The translations under genes were made by a program, and so were the position numbers. Below, piece after piece: positions 62,558-64,000 of a stretch of 64,000 bases of DNA (the first letter of the stretch is position 1; each line of letters opens with the position of its first letter). Source of the stretch: Demequina mangrovi (GTDB lineage Bacteria; Actinomycetota; Actinomycetes; Actinomycetales; Demequinaceae); assembly GCF_000759715.1 (NCBI RefSeq), contig NZ_BBLU01000008.1, positions 62,001 through 126,000 on the forward strand. Reading direction: 5' to 3'. The notes under the pieces were generated by a model. It was not told the origin of the DNA. It was given only the letters and a program-made list of their open reading frames with translations, and searched no databases.

Positions 62558-63493
62558 TCAGCGTCCCGCGACCACTCCTCCGTTGGGTGCAATCTCAGCG
62601 ATGCGCGCGAGGTCAGCATCGGTCAGGAAGATGCTTGCGGAGGCGATGTTCTGCGCGACGCGTGCCGGGTTGCGCGAGCCGGGGATGGGGACGATGTAGT
62701 CCCGCTGCGCGAGCAGCCAGGCGATGGCGAGCTGCGCGAGGGTCGCACCCTTCTCATCGGCGAGCGCGGTGAGCGCCTCGACGATGGCGACGTTGGCGTC
62801 GTAGTGCTCGGGGGCCCAGTACGGGATGCGCTGGCGGAAGTCGGTCGCGTCGTAGGCGGAGCGGGGCTGGACCGCGCCGGAGAGGAAGCCGCGCGCGAGC
62901 GGCGAGTAGGCGACGAGGCCGATGCCGAGCTCCTCGAGCACGGGCAGGAACGCCTCGGACTGGCGGGCGAAGATCGAGTACTCGGTCTGGAGCACCGAGA
63001 TCGGGTGGACGGCGTGTGCGCGCCGCACATTGTCGGGCGTCGTGTTGGACAGGCCGAGGTACCTCACCTTGCCGGCGTCGACGTACTCCTTCATCACGCC
63101 CACGACGTCCTCGACGGGCACGGCCGGGTCGTGGACGTGCTGGTAGAGCACGTCGATGTGGTCGACGCCGAGGTTGCGCAGGCTGTTGTCGATCACGTTG
63201 CGGACGTGGTCAGGGTGCGAGTTGGGGGCATACGTGGGCGTGAAGCCGAACTTGGTGGCGATGGTGACCTGCTCGCGGATGGGCGCGAGCGCAGTGCCGA
63301 GCAGCTGCTCGCCGACGCCCCACCCGTACATCTCGGCGGTGTCGAAGTGCGTGACGCCGAGGTCGTGCGCGCCGCGGATCGCGGCGATGGACTCGGTGTC
63401 GTCGCTCGGGCCGTAGCCGACCGCGGTACCCATCGCGCCGTAGCCGATGGCGGAGACGGCGAGGCCCTGACGGCCGAGGATGCGCTGTTCCAT
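62558..63493 (-). CDS. Aldo/keto reductase
   Basis: A 311-residue NADPH-dependent oxidoreductase of the YajO/Tas-like AKR group. The catalytic tetrad is complete: Asp51 and Tyr56 in FDTAEMYG, Lys81 in ATKFGF, His119 in VLYQHVHD. The NADPH-binding C-terminal part is IVPIPGSRNPARVAQNIAS. GAGAAGGGA precedes the ATG at 63493; the open frame beyond overlaps the regulator gene and is not used. It is divergent from a TetR gene that probably controls it. The physiological substrate is unknown. Confidence 0.92.
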   Translation of the reverse strand: MEQRILGRQGLAVSAIGYGAMGTAVGYGPSDDTESIAAIRGAHDLGVTHFDTAEMYGWGVGEQLLGTALAPIREQVTIATKFGFTPTYAPNSHPDHVRNVIDNSLRNLGVDHIDVLYQHVHDPAVPVEDVVGVMKEYVDAGKVRYLGLSNTTPDNVRRAHAVHPISVLQTEYSIFARQSEAFLPVLEELGIGLVAYSPLARGFLSGAVQPRSAYDATDFRQRIPYWAPEHYDANVAIVEALTALADEKGATLAQLAIAWLLAQRDYIVPIPGSRNPARVAQNIASASIFLTDADLARIAEIAPNGGVVAGR

Positions 63494-63520
63494 GGGGTGT
63501 CCCTTCTCGTGTGACTTCAC

Positions 63521-63542
63521 GACAGAATACGCCCAATCTGTC
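63521..63542. promoter_or_regulatory. Candidate TetR operator in the divergent gap
   Basis: GACAGA (63521-63526) and TCTGTC (63537-63542) are perfect inverted arms with a 10-bp spacer. TATTCT on the minus strand (63524-63529) overlaps the left arm and may be the reductase -10 box, so binding would block it. Confidence 0.5.
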
Positions 63543-63565
63543 AGTGTCTGCCACTTATGGCGCGC

Positions 63566-63571
63566 TATGAT
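63566..63571 (+). promoter_or_regulatory. Putative -10 box (TATGAT) for the leaderless TetR gene
   Basis: TATGAT lies 6 nt before the ATG at 63578; it is the best -10 match of the leaderless set. Confidence 0.6.
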
Positions 63572-63577
63572 CGATCT

Positions 63578-64000
63578 ATGAGCGATCTTGTGAACCCCGT
63601 CGGGACGCGCGCCATCGCGCGCGACGCCGTGCGTGCACGCATCTCCGAGGTCGCGGTGGACCTCTTCGATGAGCACGGGTTCGACAACGTCACCGTCGAG
63701 CAGATCGCCGCCGCCGTCGGCGTCTCCGCGCGGAGCGTGCACCGGTACTTCCCCGCGAAAGAAGACACTGTGATCGGCGATCCTGCCGGCTGGGGCGAGC
63801 ACGTTCGAGATCAGCTCGCGTCCCGTCCCTCCGAGGAACCCCTCTGGGATGCGCTCCTCGCGTCCTACGAGGCGCTGCTCCTGACCCCGAGCCGGAACGA
63901 GGCACAGGGCAGGAAGGCGATGCGGGTCCTCGGCAGCACCCCGGCGCTGCGAGCCAGGAACCTAGAGAAGCACCTGCTGTGGGCCCGCCTGCTCACGCCC
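63578..64000 (+). CDS. TetR-family transcriptional regulator, truncated by the window edge
   Basis: The frame is open for 141 codons to the end of the window. Residues about 15-65 are a TetR DNA-binding domain: RARISEVAVDLFDEHGFDNVTVEQIAAAVGVSARSVHRYFPAKEDTVIGD. The start of a ligand-binding domain follows (EEPLWDALLASYEALLLTPSRNEAQGRKAMRVLGSTPALRARNLEKHLLWA), similar to the MftR-like TetR C-terminal type. It is divergent from the aldo/keto reductase gene with an inverted repeat in the 84-bp gap, so local repression and autorepression are likely. Confidence 0.9.
   Translation, partial: MSDLVNPVGTRAIARDAVRARISEVAVDLFDEHGFDNVTVEQIAAAVGVSARSVHRYFPAKEDTVIGDPAGWGEHVRDQLASRPSEEPLWDALLASYEALLLTPSRNEAQGRKAMRVLGSTPALRARNLEKHLLWARLLTP

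Overview
This window is chromosomal DNA from a high-G+C actinobacterium (about 70 % G+C by eye), probably of the Micrococcales (Cellulomonas/Demequina-like). Lineage markers are a fused biotin carboxylase/biotin-carrier subunit, a GTP-type PEP carboxykinase beside a RamB-type regulator, a DUF3117 microprotein, mycothiol-era style SigE/RseA/HtrA/TatB gene order, and many genes that seem to start directly behind a TANNNT -10 box without a ribosome-binding site. Gene order is largely conserved with mycobacteria: the first 28 kb resembles the maf/accA3-lpdA-deoD-pmmB-add-deoA-cdd-sdh stretch, and 30-47 kb resembles the tatB-htrA-rseA-sigE-methyltransferase, DUF3117, LOG, dapE/dapD, dapC/fdxC and typA stretch. 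I saw no tRNA, rRNA, CRISPR array, insertion sequence or prophage.

Layout. 0-4 kb: the end of maf and a two-gene ABC exporter. 4.2-6.0 kb: acyl-CoA carboxylase alpha chain. 6.1-9.6 kb: the efeUOB iron/haem uptake operon behind a consensus-like promoter and an 18-bp perfect palindrome. 9.7-11.1 kb: lpdA. 11.2-23.6 kb: a nucleoside scavenging and catabolism region. A rightward pair (purine nucleoside phosphorylase, phosphosugar mutase) meets a leftward series (BMP-type binding lipoprotein, ABC ATPase, two permeases, cytidine deaminase, thymidine phosphorylase, an unrecognised papain-like protein, adenosine deaminase, deoxyribose-phosphate aldolase). 23.7-28.2 kb: manC and the sdhCDAB succinate dehydrogenase operon. 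28.5-30.6 kb: YihY-type membrane protein and trpS.

30.6-34.7 kb: the envelope-stress locus sigE-rseA-htrA-tatB with its divergent O-methyltransferase. 34.8-42.4 kb: DUF3117, a DUF4242 protein, a LOG-family protein, three lysine/diaminopimelate genes (dapE, dapD, dapC), a lysozyme-like exported protein, citrate synthase and ferredoxin. 42.5-49.5 kb: VanW protein, TypA, an EamA transporter with a divergent CGNR protein, and a PH-like membrane protein. 49.5-56.3 kb: ramB/pckG, amidase, RidA, methyltransferase, PhnA. 56.3-60.5 kb: a 1378-residue adhesin-like surface protein. 60.9-64 kb: an accessory patch with a HEAT-like protein, a HepT/MntA toxin-antitoxin pair bracketed by 64-bp direct repeats, an aldo/keto reductase and a truncated TetR regulator.

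The most unusual material is non-coding. Two copies of a long inverted-repeat element (53-nt arms) lie at 13722-13884 and 28282-28496, each between convergent operons. Two copies of a second, 49-51-bp palindromic element lie at 37351-37401 and 60724-60772. A 64-bp direct repeat flanks the toxin-antitoxin pair. The nonamer GGACGATGC occurs about 27 times on the two strands.
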